Shown here in pieces: positions 1-13,073 of a DNA stretch of 64,000 bases; the first letter of the stretch is position 1, and the number at the start of each line of letters is the position of its first letter. Position numbers and translations under genes: made by a program. This DNA is from Hansfordia pulvinata (taxonomy: Eukaryota > Ascomycota > Sordariomycetes > Xylariales): the NCBI GenBank assembly GCA_006538405.1, contig BJKQ01000006.1, positions 186,001 to 250,000 of the forward strand, written 5' to 3'. Under the pieces are notes generated by a model, which worked only from the letters and a program-made list of their open reading frames with translations, ran no database searches and was not told the DNA's origin.

Positions 1-858
1 CGAACGAAACGGCCCACCAGCTGTTGGGATCCGTGGACTTTGGATACTCAGCATCTTGAACACTTACGCCTTGCTTGCTGCGGGCTTTACAACCCCGAGG
101 CCAGCCCCGTTTTACTTGGCCCCACGGGCATCTGACAGAGCCGCAGTCTGGACCTCGTCTGCTCAATAGACGCCCAGGGCCCGTATTTGTCGAGCTTGCA
201 GTAGACCCGACCCAAGTTCTTGGAGCATGACATGCGTTCAACCTCTCGGCTTGTCGAGTGTGAGAGCCCGGGACCCGGGAAGCGGCCGGCCCCGTTGTGC
301 CCCGGCGATCAGGAGGCAAGACTGCACGACGATATCTGCCAAGCCTCCCAGCACGCAATGAGCCTGGTGATGACAAAACACTAGACCTGCGACATCACGC
401 CGGCAGCTAACCAAAGCCGACCCCTGCCCACGTGGGATCATGCTGGATATAAGGATTCATATGTGTATATATGCAAAGCTCGCAGAAACGACGACCGAAA
501 CCAACCAGCTTCCAAAGTAAAAAAAAGTGCGGCACAATAGCCCGTGGACTCCGGCATCTACAACTCGCGCGCCCTTACACACAAGCATTCGTGCGTACCG
601 ACGACGCGATCGCACCGCAGCCCGCTTCGCACGCAACGCTTCGCGATCCCCCTGAACAAACAACGACCACAACGCCCCGTCCTCTCTTTCTCCACACCAG
701 GTTCCTCTCTTTGGTTTCTCTGCTATGCAACCCAAGTTGGTGCCTCGCCGCTCTACCATGTCGCCGTCGCGCCTCTATCCCCTCGCCCCATGCTCGAAAC
801 CCCACCCGCTCCCGGACTGTGTGATTCCGTCCGGCAGCGGGGAAACGGTAACCCACCC
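1..858. other. Left edge, no gene seen
   Basis: Sequence downstream of the ArfGAP gene. I see no open frame with family similarity and no RNA gene. The 3' untranslated region of the ArfGAP presumably lies in the right half. Confidence 0.5.
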
Positions 859-2222
859 TCACCAGTCGTCCCACTCGTCGTCCTTCTTCGCCGCCAGCGG
901 GGTCGACTTGTTGCCCGCGCCGCCGGCGCCGCCCATGGCCGAGGTGCCGATGGACGCCGGCCTCGAGGGCCGCGTCTCGTGGCGCTGGTCCGCTAGCGAC
1001 GAGAAGTCGTCCCAGAACCCCTTGCGGCCCTCGTCCAGCGGCGCCTGCCGCCTCACGGTGCCGTCCGGCCCCTCGACGAAACGCGAGAACTGCTCCTGCG
1101 CCCCGCGGGCCCCCGCCTGTGCCGACCGGCCCAGGTTGCCGGCGGCGCTGCGCGCTTGCGACGCAAAGTCGGACTCCGAGAGCTGTTGTCGCGAGAGTGG
1201 CGTTAGCAGCGGCGCTAGACAGTGAAACGGTACACTCTCTCACACGACGATGAGGAAGAGCGCGAGAAGAACGATAGAGAGAAATGGGCATCTCGTACCT
1301 GCTTGGCCGTCGGCTGGATGAAGTCCGAGTTGACGTTCTGCACCGTGCGCGAGAACCAGCCCCACCCCTTGGTGACGGTGGCCATGGCGTCCCTTTGCAG
1401 GTCGGCGAGCTCGGGCAGCGCGGGCTGGCCCTGGCCGCCGCCGCCGCCACCGGGCTGCGGACCGGGCGTGTTGCCGAAGCCGGCGTACTTGCCGCCCTGG
1501 CTCGGGGGCACGGCGTCGGACCGCGAGGCGTTCTCCTCGCCCAGGCGCGCAAAGTACTTGTCGTCCACCTTGGCCTTGGAGCCCGGGACGTTGGCGCCGA
1601 CGGCGGCCCCGGGCGCGGGGCTGCCGGTGCGGCTGCCCTGAAGCGGCGTGTTGGAGCGGGAGAGGGACTGCTTGGGGGCGGCCTTGGCCGCGGCCGACGG
1701 GGCCTCCTTCTTCTCGCCGGGGACGTACTCGCGGCCCTCGACCTTGGCCGTCAGCCTCTCCTTCCACTCCTCGCCGACCTCGCCGCTGTAGCGCTCCGCA
1801 ATGGTCGCGTCGTCCCACGCCAGGCCGCGCATCGTCGTGTCGTCGTGCTCGTCGAAGAACTGGCGCCAGCCCGAGTTGCCGCCCAGGCGCATCCGCTCAA
1901 TCTCGGCCTGCTTGAAGGCGTCCATGGTGACGGAGCGCACAAAGGAGATGTGCACGCCCAGCCCGCGGTGAACGCCCGCGCACGACAGGCAGATGAAGAC
2001 GCCGAACTTGGGAGACGCCCATTGCGGGTTGGGCGCGTTGCAGTCGCAGCAGATGTTGTTGTTGTTGGTCTTTTGGATGGCAAGGAGCTGCGAAGGGGGG
2101 CCGGTCTGTCAGTCTCGCGGCCAGCCTGATCGTCTCTGCGAGGGGCTCCTCTCCCACCGTGAGGGTCAACGTACCTTGGACCGAGTCTCGGGGTCAACCT
2201 CCCACATCGCCTTGGAAGCCAT
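859..2222 (-). CDS. GCS1: ADP-ribosylation factor GTPase-activating protein (Gcs1/ArfGAP1 type)
   Basis: Predicted exons on the minus strand are 2222-2175, 2087-1299 and 1182-859, giving 386 aa; both introns are GT-AG and in phase 0. The N-terminus carries the ArfGAP zinc finger CX2CX16CX2C (Cys29, Cys32, Cys49, Cys52) followed by GVHRGLGVH, whose Arg57 is the catalytic arginine finger of the family. The middle is Ser/Pro/Gly-rich, and the protein ends in an acidic, Trp-containing tail (KKDDEWDDW) typical of fungal Gcs1 and animal ArfGAP1. Known family role: it stimulates GTP hydrolysis on Arf1 during COPI and trans-Golgi vesicle traffic. The start was chosen because MASKAMWEVDPETRSK splices directly into the zinc finger. 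Slightly longer than yeast Gcs1 (352 aa). No defect seen. Confidence 0.93.
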
Positions 2223-3904
2223 GGCTACGGGCCGGGGCTAGTGGTGCGCGAGTCTTCTTGTGTTGGCCGTCGTAGCCGGTGGGTGGGCGCGTAGCTGGAA
2301 TCGGGTTGATCTCGTGGGCGATGTCGCACTGGTCTGCGTAGCCTCGGAAGCAACAGAAAGGCCTTTCCGGTTGTCGGACGGTCACTTGTTTGGTTGCGCT
2401 GCGAAAAGAAGGAGGCCGGTGGTGTGGAAGAGGAGGGGGGTCGCCTGCGGAATTGCGATTGTCGCGATGGCGGCCACCAGGCAAGTCGCAGGCGGTGTGC
2501 GTATGTCGACAGGGGTAGATCCGGGGGAAATGGGCAGGTTGCCTGGTCGAAATCGAGGGCTTGATCAGGTCGAGCGAGGGGCAGCAAGACGGAAGAGATG
2601 ACCTCGGCGGCGACACGTTGGCGTTGGTGTTGGTGTTGGTCTGTTCTGGACACAATTGCCCAATTCCAGGAACAAACCCCCCACCTTTCCATTCCATTTC
2701 CATTCCTCCCGCCGCTAAAAGAGGCTCATCACTGTTGCTGGCTGTACTTCCAGCTACAATGCCCCCACTACATGCCCCTGTGCCCCTGTACATGTTGTGG
2801 TAGTTACTTCCCCCAATGTCCAGCTGCACTGCTCCACGTCCGCCCTGAAGCTACCACGCTGTGTCTGGAAGCCCATCCTGCCATGTGCGTACGATGTGGC
2901 TATTCTCCCGATTTGCTTCGTGCTCACTACACGTATACACCAGCCCATCTTCATTGACCTAATTTCTCAAGTGCTGGAGGTACCCTGATTGTCCGTGCGA
3001 GATACATGCAGATCGCCGCGCAACAGCCTGTTCCAAAGTGCCAACAGAGGCATGAGCAAAGCGCCTGTCATCTGGTGTCCAGCTCCTCTAGTACCCTCAA
3101 GTACCCCATGACGAGCCTCGCTCTGGCCGTCTTGCTCACCACCATCTGCCAACAAAACTTGGCACCCATATATGATCGTCCCTATTCCACATGCGAAACT
3201 CTTCATATCCCTTGAGGTGCTTGCGGGTTACATCTTGAGAAATGTCTGCACTTCACATGCTACCATTTGCCTCCCGCCGCATCTCAGCCAGCACACTGCG
3301 TTGCTCCCTGCTTGATAGGCTATATTTAGCACCGACCGGCACTTCAACGTTCCTTCGGACAGAATGCTGTACGGAGTAACCATTCGGTGAAACAGACACC
3401 AACACGGCTGTCTGGCTTCAATCGTGGCCTCGTTATCGCACATGTTTGTTTTCCTGCTCCACTCTCCTGTCGCGTCACGCGTCACCCACCGCAAACCTGT
3501 CTCACTCACGAGCTGTGCGCTCAAGTTGGGGATATCGTCATCAGAATTAGGCTATCTCCGCCAAAAAAGAAAGAAGACAGCACAATGGCCCAAACCTCCA
3601 TCAAAGATGCTGGTCCGGGTTCCCAGACCCTGGGCCCCGTCCCCTCCAGAGATGTCCTATTCGATGCCACGCCGCTATATCGACTGCTTTTTCCGACGTG
3701 CCTTGCATAACTGCCATAAAAATCGTTAGGGCTAATCGTCCACTCGGCCAACCTTTCTTCTCATCACACACACCCGGTGTCCCCCATTCGACAGTGGACG
3801 TGCTTCGGTTCAGAGCGACTCTGACCTTGTGGGGTCAACGTTATTTTCATACCATAAACTTCGTCGCTTCGTAGCATCGTCCGGGGTTCGTCAGGTCCAC
3901 TCGT
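2223..3904. other. Intergenic, upstream of GCS1 and downstream of the RRM gene
   Basis: About 1.7 kb. It holds the promoter and 5' leader of the ArfGAP gene on its left and the 3' region of the RRM gene on its right. Open frames here are short and lack family features. No RNA gene recognised. Confidence 0.5.
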
Positions 3905-5362
3905 CTAGGCGGCGACCTCGGCGGGGGCAGCAGCCTCCTGCTCAGCGCCCTCAGCACCCTCAGCCTCCGGGGGGATGTTAGCCTCCTCGTCGGTCTTGTC
4001 GGGGCTGTCGATCGCCACCTTGACGGCAATCTCGCGGCCCTCAATCTGCTTGCCGTTCATCTCGTTGACGGCCTTCTGCTGCAGCTCCTCGGACGCAAGC
4101 GTCACGAAACCGAAGCCACGTCCCTTGCGGGCCTCGCCACGGGCCTGCAGCTTCTTGATCATGAAGCGGGGAATGGGACGCAGAGCAATCTTGGCGGAAG
4201 AAGGCTCGTAGTCCTTGAAGAGATCCTTGAGCTGCAGTGGGGCAGTTAGCTTTGTAGTCCAGTTTTGTGGATGACCCGTCTGCTTACAGTCTCCTCGGTC
4301 AGGTCGTAGGGCAGGTTGGCGACCATGACCTTGTTCTTGGAGGCAATGCCGTCAGCCGGGGGTCCGCGCTCCCGGCGCTCGCGGGCAGGGCGAGCCTCTT
4401 TCTTCTTCTCATCGTTGTCAGTGTTTGTCTTGTTGGTGATGTCCGTGAGTGGTAAAACCTCGTCGTCGGGTCCGGCAGTCGTCTCTGCGGCTCCCTCGGT
4501 AGCTGGCGCGGCCTCAGTGCCATCCTGATGAGCGTGTTAATAAGCATTCTCGGTTGTTACAGTGGGGCCAACATACGGCACGTCCGCCACGACCAGCGCG
4601 GCCGGCACGGCCACGGCCACGGCCGCGGCCGCGTCCGGAGGGGCGACGGCGGGAGCCCTCGGCCCCAGCGTCGCCGTTGGCGGGAGCACCCTCCGTCTTC
4701 TCAGCAGCTGGCTGAGGAGTGCGAGCAAGCTGGACGGAGACCTTGCGCTCGAGGATCTCCTTGCCCGAGAGCTCAGCGATGGCACGCTCGGCCTCAGTGG
4801 GGGTAGAGAGGTCGACGAAGGCGTAGCCAACGGGACGGTCGGTGCGGGGGTTCTTGGGGATCGAGACAGACTCGCTGCAGGAGATAATTATGTCAGCCAA
4901 CGGAAACAGCCTTGCAGATGAGCCAGAGATATTGTAGGTGGGTCCAGGGTTGCGTCATGGTTACTTGATCTCAGGGGAGAGATTGAGGTGGACCAGGAGT
5001 GGTTGGGCAATGGAAGCAGCTGGCGAGAGCTTCGAGACGGTGAAGCTCAGGTGGTGGTGGTACGCGACAAAGTGACAGGGAAATGGCCACGCGGACAGTA
5101 CAGCGTGCAAATCCAGCCATCACGCGGGCGGTAGCAAGGCAACTTACACGAGGTAGCCCATGAAGAATTCTTTCAACTCCCCCTCAGTTGTCGCGTAGGC
5201 GAGGTTGCCGATGTAGAGACGGCGGCCCTCGGCGGCACTGGCATGGACGGCATCCTTGTTCTCGTCCTTGTTGCCGGTGAGAGAGGTATTGCTCAGAGCG
5301 TTGGTGACGTCGTTAACAGCATTGCTGACGGTCTCAGCAACGTTCTCCGCGGTGGTGGCCAT
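3905..5362 (-). CDS. RNA-binding protein with RRM, RG-rich linker, RRM (Sbp1-like)
   Basis: Four exons: 5362-5148, 4874-4577, 4524-4288 and 4231-3905, totalling 358 aa with all phases consistent. The first intron is relatively long (273 nt) and interrupts RRM1. RRM1 shows RNP2 LYIGNL and RNP1 VGYAFVDL. A glycine/arginine linker (GRGRGRGR then GRGG) follows, then an acidic/charged spacer, and RRM2 with RNP2 VMVANL and RNP1 GRGFGFVTL. The C-terminus is Ala/Glu-rich and acidic. The RRM-RG-RRM order is that of yeast Sbp1, a single-strand nucleic-acid-binding protein acting in translational repression and mRNA decay; assignment to that protein is inference. It could also be a nucleolin-like RRM protein of unknown role. 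Start ATG at 5362 sits in a ggccATGG context. Confidence 0.85.
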
Positions 5363-8300
5363 GGTTGCTTCTGGTGACAGGAACGCGTGGTTAGTTGATG
5401 GGGGACGAGCAATGTGTGGGCGGCCTGCAGGTCAAGTGGGTGGGGGGGCGACATCAGAAGCGGCCAAGGGGGTCGACGAGACAAAGGGGAGCTGGCTGGC
5501 TGGGGGGTTTTGGGGGGCAAGCGTCTCCCTCGCGTGGCGGGCAAGCAGAGTAGAGTAGCCAAGCAGACAGTAGAAGACGAGGAAATTGGGGGGCACTGTA
5601 CGTTTGGACGTTGGACGGGTTCGTGATTGAACGCTTGAACAATGATCGGGGAGGATCAGGGTAGCTAGGTGCCCTAGAAGAGGTTGAGAGGTTTGACGTT
5701 GGAGGTTGACTTGTAGTCACAAGAACTTGAGGTTGTTGTGGATTGAGAGGTGTAGAGAGGAGAGAAGGGGAGAAGCGCCTGTAGCGGCGACGAGCCAGAA
5801 TTTTTTAATAAACGGGAGCAAGAAGCACAGCGCAGGGCAGAGCGATGGGCGGGCCAGAGACCCACCAGAAGTGGAGTGAATGCGACGTGCTACGCTCACG
5901 CCCCTGGCGGCTGCCTCGCACAGAGCCGCGGAGGGGGCGTGAGTGCTCTCCCTGACCGTCAGTTGTTGATACCAGAAAGGGGCAGTAGCCAATCAGAGCG
6001 GGAAGAGGGGTACGGCTCTCTCGACGGGGAATACTCGTACCAAGGCCACAATCTTGAGTGCGTGCGCCTATGTTTGCGGCACACGTGCAAGTATTATCGT
6101 CGTACCTGCGCCAGCTGCTGGGCGCGTACTCGTACTTGCCCACGCATTGATACTCGAAGATGGGCAGTTCCGACTTTGCATGCACATCTGAAGCATCCTG
6201 CTTTCATACTCGACAACGCACTTTCCACTTGGCTTCCGTACGGTGTCGGGCAGTGGTATTTTCACGACATTACCTGTAAGGTAGGTTCCTACCCGCCTGT
6301 ATATCTGGGCCCCTCGGGCAGGAACGCACATTTGGTCGGCGGCCGGCAGGTGTCCGCGCGAAGAACAGGACATGGAGGCAGGTAGAAAAGGTACCTAGAT
6401 ACCTAGGTAAGGTAAGGGGCTCGTAATGCGGAGTACGTTGCCCAAGCAGGCATCATTCAGGTGGGTGAGGAAGATGCACCCGGATGCGGACCTAACTTTA
6501 AGGTGGGCGCCGGGGGTTTCTTTCAGTTGGAACACGGACAGGCCAATTGCCCAGCTGGTTGGGTAGAGATGAAGGGACTATATTCCGAAGTGATATTGGC
6601 CAGAGCCATGGGAATTGCGGACTCTCGACAGCCACGTCGGGTCCTGGCAGAGTGGGGCTTTGTTGAGTTCGAATGCTGGGCGCTACCAGCCGTGAAGGTT
6701 ACCTTAGGTAAGGTACGAGTACATGTACACCAGGTTACGAGTACAATGCGGTACGGGCACGCGACGAGGACACCCAACCCACATGAAGCCATACGAGTAC
6801 TTATCACCATTGGGCATGGACTTGCAATGATCCCATCTCACCATATTCGGCCGGTTTCGTGCTTTATTAAGGCGCTTTCATACAGCCAGGTGTATGTGGC
6901 CTACTGTGTCGATCGGCGTAAGACGCTTCTTAGGCCAAGTGCATGCCAGACCGCGAGGCTTCTCGGGAGCGAGTCAAAGCAAGTCGGCCTGTGCCATGCC
7001 GGCACTTGGCGACTACCGCATGCCGCTTGATGCGAAGCACATGTGATTCCGACGAGGGGCCGGGGAGGGCACAATAGGCGCCAGAACTCCGGTAGGACCT
7101 GTAAATCGGCGTCCGAAATCGGTTGGCAATATATCGCTGAGCAGAGTGACTGTCAAATAGACTACCAAAAAAGCGAGAAGCTCGACTTGGCGCGGCTCTT
7201 TCGAGGGGCGGCCATGAAGAAGAAAACCTTAGGTAGTTGTACGCGCTCCTCTGTTTGTCGCGATTTGACCCTCATTTTCATCGTTCTCGCAACCAGGATA
7301 AGCCCTGGTGCCCGTGCTCCGTTTGCATCGCAACGCAGGCAGGTGCACTGGTCAAGGTTGAGGCCGGTGGCTGCTGGACGGATGCCACCCTCAGCCGACG
7401 GCTTTGTGAAACGCGTCGGCTTGGTGGGATATGAACGGTTGATGGTTGTCGAGCCGGCGGGGTGCTTTCGAATGTAACTACAACAGTGTTTGCGCGTGGG
7501 CGGTGCACGGCTCGACTGGCCACAGAGCAGTAGTTGGTGCGACTTGACGGCGCGGTGTCGGCCAATGATCGAGGCGTTCGTCCGCGCCAGACAGGTTGCA
7601 GATGCATGGCAGCAAACAGGGGGCGCAAAGGGCAAGCGAAGGGCGCCTTTTTCTGGTTGAAATATCAAGTCGCGGCTGAATTGAGTCACATGGCCTGCGC
7701 CATGGGACAGGGACGAATTTAAGAGGTGCTGATGGACAGAGGTACTCTTTGCTGATGTCTGTATTGATGCGATCGGAACAGAGACATGGCAGCCACGCCG
7801 CGGCTTATCAGATTCGCGATGGTTTTGGATGCTTCGCAGGCCAAGGTTAGGCAGACGCCAAAGCAACGGCTGATGAGGTCCCTACATGCACGAGCCTCAC
7901 CAGAGGTACGAATAATCCGAGACTCAGGGTGCGGGTACAGGTACGAGAACTTGCACCCGCGATCATGGGCATCGAGTCGGGTACAAGCTCGGTACTCGTG
8001 GCGCCGGCGGCTGTGCGAGTCGAGGAAGTGTACCTCGTCGAGTCTAGGGTGGACCAATGACGCATTCTGGCGTGCTTGAGTGGTCGGGGGGGGGGGGGGG
8101 GGGGGGGGGGCTGACGCGCTGTGTGCAAGGCAGCCGTTGCCTGGTGGTAATTCCGCATTTCATCAGTGTCCATGACTCCCTCTCTCCAACCTGTGGCACG
8201 CGATACGTCGTTTCTCGATGAGCCAGAGGCGCCGTCCATGGAGGTTTCCAGTACAAATACTCGTAGTTGCCAGCGAAGCGCAGATGCGACGCTGCATGAA

Positions 8301-9622
8301 CAATAGCAGATTAGCCTCATCTCGCGATGGTCGGCGGGTTAGCTTGGTCTTTTAGGAGGTGGCGGCCTCTGCCCAAGCTACATGTAGGTACGAGTACGTA
8401 GTAGCCGTCAGTGACATCTCATGCAAGCTGTGCTGCGCATTGGGTTGATGTCCGAGCGTCGAGCTCCAGAGACTGGAAGATGTATCCTTGGCCTCTCAAA
8501 TCGCATGCCTGCCTAGGAAGCATTACTGTGATGATTGAACCGAGAGCTTTCAATGTTGTCTCGTACGCAAGGTTCTCGATGATTTTGTTCGAAGGGTGCT
8601 TATACCTTACGAGCTGATAGCTGGTGTAAGCTCAATAGTAGTACCCCGGAGAACGCACGCATAGAGTGCTGTTCCCTCCAGACTGTACGAGCATCTATCG
8701 GCTGGCTGGCCCCATCCAACTGGCCGCGCCGAGTTCTCGAAGGTCTGGGGGAGCCGGGGCCTGGCTAGAACCACCCTCCCCGCGCGGCATCGAAAGCACC
8801 GCAAGTGCCGTCCCTCAGGAGAAATCGAAAATTTTCGAATGCCGTCGTCCAAAGCCCCCCTTTTCCCCATGCAATCGCCCTGCTAGCCGCCGATTGTCCA
8901 GATCACTCCGAACACTCGTGCCCCGTAGGCCTGTCCCTAACCCGCCGTCCCGGGCCTTTGGATGTGCATGCGCCCGAAAGTGATAGATAGGTAGAGACGG
9001 CCCGGGACTCGGGGCTTGAATGATAGGGAATGCTCGTGTGGCTGCTGTGCCGCCCCCAGATTGTGTGGCTGCTTACGAGTATTAGGGACTCGAAGCCTGG
9101 CAAACTTGAGCCCTCGTGCCCCGCATGCCTGCACCGTTGGTCGCATGCCCGGCTGGAGCCCGCGAGCCGTCTTGGTGTGCCATACTCGTGAATGACAAGC
9201 ACGCATGAATCTTCGTCCAAGCGATATCTGCAGGTAGTCATTATACCTCGGGTTGCTCTTCATATCAACCTTGACAGAAGATAGCGTCACGGACGCACGC
9301 CGGCCAGCCAGAATGTCCCGTCCCATCACTGCAGATGTGCCGATGGCGCGGCTCCGCAGTCATCGATGTCGGATGCGGCCTTTGGGGCCGTTCGGACACA
9401 ACGGAGGCGGCCGCCGCAACGGTGCCGATTTGGTTAGTGAGTGACGTCTGTAACGGTGCAGGAAGCGAGGGGCTTTTACGGCGGCCATGTGCGGCTCTAC
9501 TCGTACCTTCCAGGGACGACCGTGGGGCATCAACACCACCACTGCAATACCTTTTCCCGCGGAGGTTGCGCCTTCGTCCACGGGCTTCCCTTCGTCACCG
9601 GGTCCCCGTCGCCTAACCTCCC
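5363..9622. other. Long gene-poor interval with clustered TACGAGTA motifs and a poly-G tract
   Basis: About 4.2 kb without a supportable gene. The left 500 bp is the leader and promoter of the RRM gene. The rest contains repeated TACGAGTA-type motifs (near 6032, 6126, 6713, 6735, 6792, 8388, 9074 and 9497), ACCTAGGTA-type elements near 6390-6410, and a 25-base G run at 8086-8110. The right end is the promoter of the diflavin reductase gene. Open frames up to about 234 codons lack domains and overlap one another on both strands, as expected in GC-rich DNA. Confidence 0.5.
8086..8110 (+). repeat. Poly-G tract, 25 bases
   Basis: An uninterrupted run of 25 G flanked by unique sequence. It can form G-quadruplexes, and such runs are error-prone in sequencing, so the length is uncertain. 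Confidence 0.8.
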
Positions 9623-12162
9623 ATGGCGGCTCCTTCCTCCCCCCCACCGGCGGCCCCAGCGCCTGCTTCGGCCGACACGGCGATTGCTGGCGCAGAGGGC
9701 GCCTTCCTCGACAGCCGGCGGCTGCTCATTCTCTACGGCTCCGAAACCGGCAACAGCCAGGAAGCCGCCGAGAGCCTCGGCCGCCTCGCTGAGCGCCTGC
9801 ACTTCCAGGTTTCCCTTGATGAGATGGACGACATCGATCTGGTAAGTCGTCCTGTCGACCACCTGCGCCAACGTCGTGTCCGTGAGGTCCCGTGTCGTGT
9901 CGCATCGCACAGCGATCCCGCAGCGCCGGAGCGCCTTCGTCAGCCGGCGCGCCATGCCATGTCATCCTGCACCGCAACAGGAACCGCCGTCCCCTCTGCA
10001 TGTCCAAACTCTGATGTCTGCCGCGCACACAGCCCCGCCTGGTCCAATTCCCGCTCGTTGTCTTCTTCGTCTCTACCACCGGCCAGGGCGAGTTCCCCGA
10101 AACGCCCGCAAGTTCTGGAAGAGCCTGCTGCGCAAGCGCCTGCCCCCAACCTGTCTCTCCAGCTTGAACTTCACGACCTTTGGCCTCGGCGACAGCTCCT
10201 ACTCAAAGTCCGCCTCCCTCCCCTCCCCTCCGTGCCCTCCAGTCCGCCGCTTCCTGCAGCGCATTGCTGATACTTCCCCCGACAGGTTCAACTGGGCCGC
10301 CAGGAAACTCCACAAGCGCCTCGAGCAGTTGGGCGCAGCCGAGTTTTACCAACGAGGCGAGGCTGATGAGCGCCATGACGACGGGTATGTAGTCGCCAGA
10401 TGTCCCCGCTTCACCATCTGATCACTGCGGTTTCAGCTGCACACTCTCGCAAAGTGCTGACTGCGCTTCCACGCACCAGCATCGACGGAGGCTATCTTCC
10501 CTGGTCCACCAGTCTTAGGTCACATCTGTTAACTGCCTACCCCCTGCCCGAGGATTTATCTCCCATACCACCGGAAGTACGCCTACCTCCCCGCTTCGTC
10601 ATCAAGCTAGCCTCGGACATGGCAGACGCAAGCCAGCCACTGGACAACAAGTCGGCAAAGGCCAGCCACATCGACTACAAACCACCAAGATGCCCAATTC
10701 CGGAAGAGCGTCCCGAGTTCGCCTCGATCGCTCGCGCTGGAGAGGGGACTGTACCCTACCCCGTGGACCAGCTGGACCGGGACAACGTGCTCCGTGATCA
10801 TACCGAAAAGTACAGTCTTCAAGAAACAGAACAGTCTCAGTCCTTCCCAGAGCCGGATCTTCTCCCTGTTCCCTTCGCAGCTCTTGCAAGGGTCCTCAGC
10901 AACGCGCGAGTGACGCCAGAGGACCACTGGCAGGACGTGCGACGACTGCGACTTGAAATACAGCCAGCAGGGTCGCCTGACACCACCTTCCCCTCGAAAA
11001 CACTTCTACCGGGTACAGTGGCCACCATATATCCCAAGAACTTCCCTGAAGATGTCCAACAGCTCATTGATCTCATGGGCTGGCACGATGTGGCGGACAA
11101 GAAGTTTGTCCATTATAAGTATCAAGCGGCTTTCACGTCGAAGCCCAGCAACTCATTCACTCGTTATACTACGTCGGTGCCTATGGAGCGGAGGGCTCCT
11201 AAGGGATGCTTCGCGATGCCGGACTCGACACTGCGAGACCTGCTTCTGAATAATTACGACATCACGGCAATTCCCAAGCGAAGTTTTTTCGAAATGATTG
11301 CGTGGCACAGTTCGGATCCCACTCACCGGGAGCGCCTACGCGAATTCTCAGACCCTTACTATTCGGATGAATTCTATGATTACACCTCCCGACCACGCCG
11401 GTCCATTCTGGAGATCCTCGCCGACTTTCCGTCTGTCAAAATACCCTTTGAGGAGGTTCCGGCCGTGTTCCCGGTCATTCGGGGCGAGAATACAGCATTG
11501 CGAGTGGCGGAACCGAGACGTTGGGACCCGACGGAACCAACCGGGCAGACCTGCTCGTTGCCCTGGTCAAGTACAAGACGGTTCTTCGAAAGACGCGACA
11601 AGGCCTCTGTTCGCGTTACATTGAGTCTCTGCCGGTTGGTACTGAAATCCACGTCTCGATCATTGAGTACAGCAACCCCGTGGTGTCCGAGGAAACGTAT
11701 CACAGACCACTTCTGGCTATCGCCCCCGGAACAGGAGTGGCCCCAGTACGGTCCCTGATATTGGATCGCTCCGAGTTCACCATGAAGTCAGAAGCACACG
11801 GGCAGCAGGAGGTCAATGCATCTGGACCACACTTCCTCATTTACGGAGGCAGGAACCGCCAGGCCGATTTCTTCTTCAAGGAAGATTGGCAACGACTGGG
11901 TGTGGAAGTCTTGACGGCCTTTTCACGGGATCAGAGGCAAAAGATCTATGTGCAGGACGTCATTCGGTTTCAGGCTGTTAGAGTGGCGAAATTGATTGAG
12001 CATGGCGCCTGCATCTACATTTGTGGCAGCGCGGGTAAGATGCCGCTTGCTGTACGACAAGCACTCTACGACGTGATGATGAGCCAGGGTTTGGCAGTGG
12101 ATGAGGAGCAGGCTAAGATCTACATCCAGAAGTATTGTCGGCTCTGCGAGGATGTGTGGTGA
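9623..12162 (+). CDS. TAH18: NADPH-dependent diflavin oxidoreductase Tah18/NDOR1, two apparent frameshifts
   Basis: Exons 9623-9841, 10033-10207, 10286-10384 and 10480-12162; 725 aa if one base is restored in exon 2 and one in exon 4, after which the lengths sum to a multiple of three. Order: N-terminal flavodoxin-like FMN domain (GSETGN at about residues 39-44, then STTGQGEF and GLGDSSY), FAD/connecting domain, then FNR-type NADPH domain (APGTGVAPVRS, IYICGSAGKMP), ending in Trp as in related reductases. Known role: passes electrons from NADPH to Dre2 for cytosolic Fe-S cluster assembly; essential in yeast. Frame is lost between GEF and PRNARKFW at the C4 run 10095-10098. It is lost again at the G4 run 11481-11484, inside the FAD-binding R-x-Y-S motif (IRGREYSIASG with one G added). 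Both fit single-base deletions. The third intron donor (GTCCGC) is weak. Confidence 0.9.
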
Positions 12163-13073
12163 ACGGACTGGACGAAGGTCTTAGCTGTCTGCAACATGTC
12201 GGCTTCCGGGTGGGTGGGACTCGCCAGAAGAAGAGTGCCACCCAGAGGCCTGTGGAAGGCTTGGAATGAGGGTTCTTGTCACGATAATTGAGAGGGAGCC
12301 AAACACGGCTCGAGCATGATTGCATCATTCGGGCGTCTCGCCTTGCGTTGGGTTGGGGGATTCAAGTATCAACAGACACCAGCCCCGCGAAATCAAACCC
12401 AGCACTTCCTGTCATCCTTGTTGGCAACTGTGCCGCCGCTGCATATCCGCATCGCAGTGCACTCTGTTCGTGTGAACTCCAATGTCTAAACTAGCTGAAC
12501 AGCGGGCAGATCAGCCGTTTCTGCCTGCTCGCTTCTGGCCAGTCCTCCCGAACAGAGAGATATGGCGAATCGGACCAAGCATACTCGCCATTTAGCTTCG
12601 CAACAGAGGCTGTGGCAGGCGAGAGAAGAGGGCCGGCACTTGGGACACGATGTGAAGCACAGAGAGGCCTTTGTTCTTGTTCATGACTCTTTTTCACTAT
12701 TGATACTCTGGTATATTACCCGGACGCCTCTTGACCTTTTCCCCCTTCCCCTCTCGGCTTGTCCGCTCACTTCCTATCGGCGCCCCAGCTGCTATAATCG
12801 TGCGTCTGTCCCCCATTTTCATCAACGTACGTAAAGGGCCGAATATAGACATGAGCCATCTCAGCAGGGGAAAGCCATGGTTCTATATCAGTCCTGCGCC
12901 AGCGGCCCATTCGACCTCGATGGGGCAATACCAAGTTGCATAAAAGATGACCAAGGGGGATGGGTGGGTCACTTCCCCCAAGGCTGGCGCTCGAAGCACC
13001 CTCTCTCCAAACTCACGTCCCAGCTTGCCCTTTGGTGGGCCTTGGGACACAAGTGAACGGGGGCTTGCCGAGC
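12163..13073. other. Convergent 3' intergenic region
   Basis: About 0.9 kb between the ends of the diflavin reductase and the Acinus-like gene. It contains only 3' flanking sequence; no gene or RNA seen. Confidence 0.5.

Noticed and set aside
575..1552. Long open frame on the minus strand overlapping the ArfGAP exons
   Set aside because: It is an out-of-frame shadow of the ArfGAP coding sequence; the spliced ArfGAP frame carries the family motifs.
7162..7866. 234-codon open frame in the first gene desert
   Set aside because: Composition is irregular, no family similarity is recognised, and other frames of similar length overlap it.
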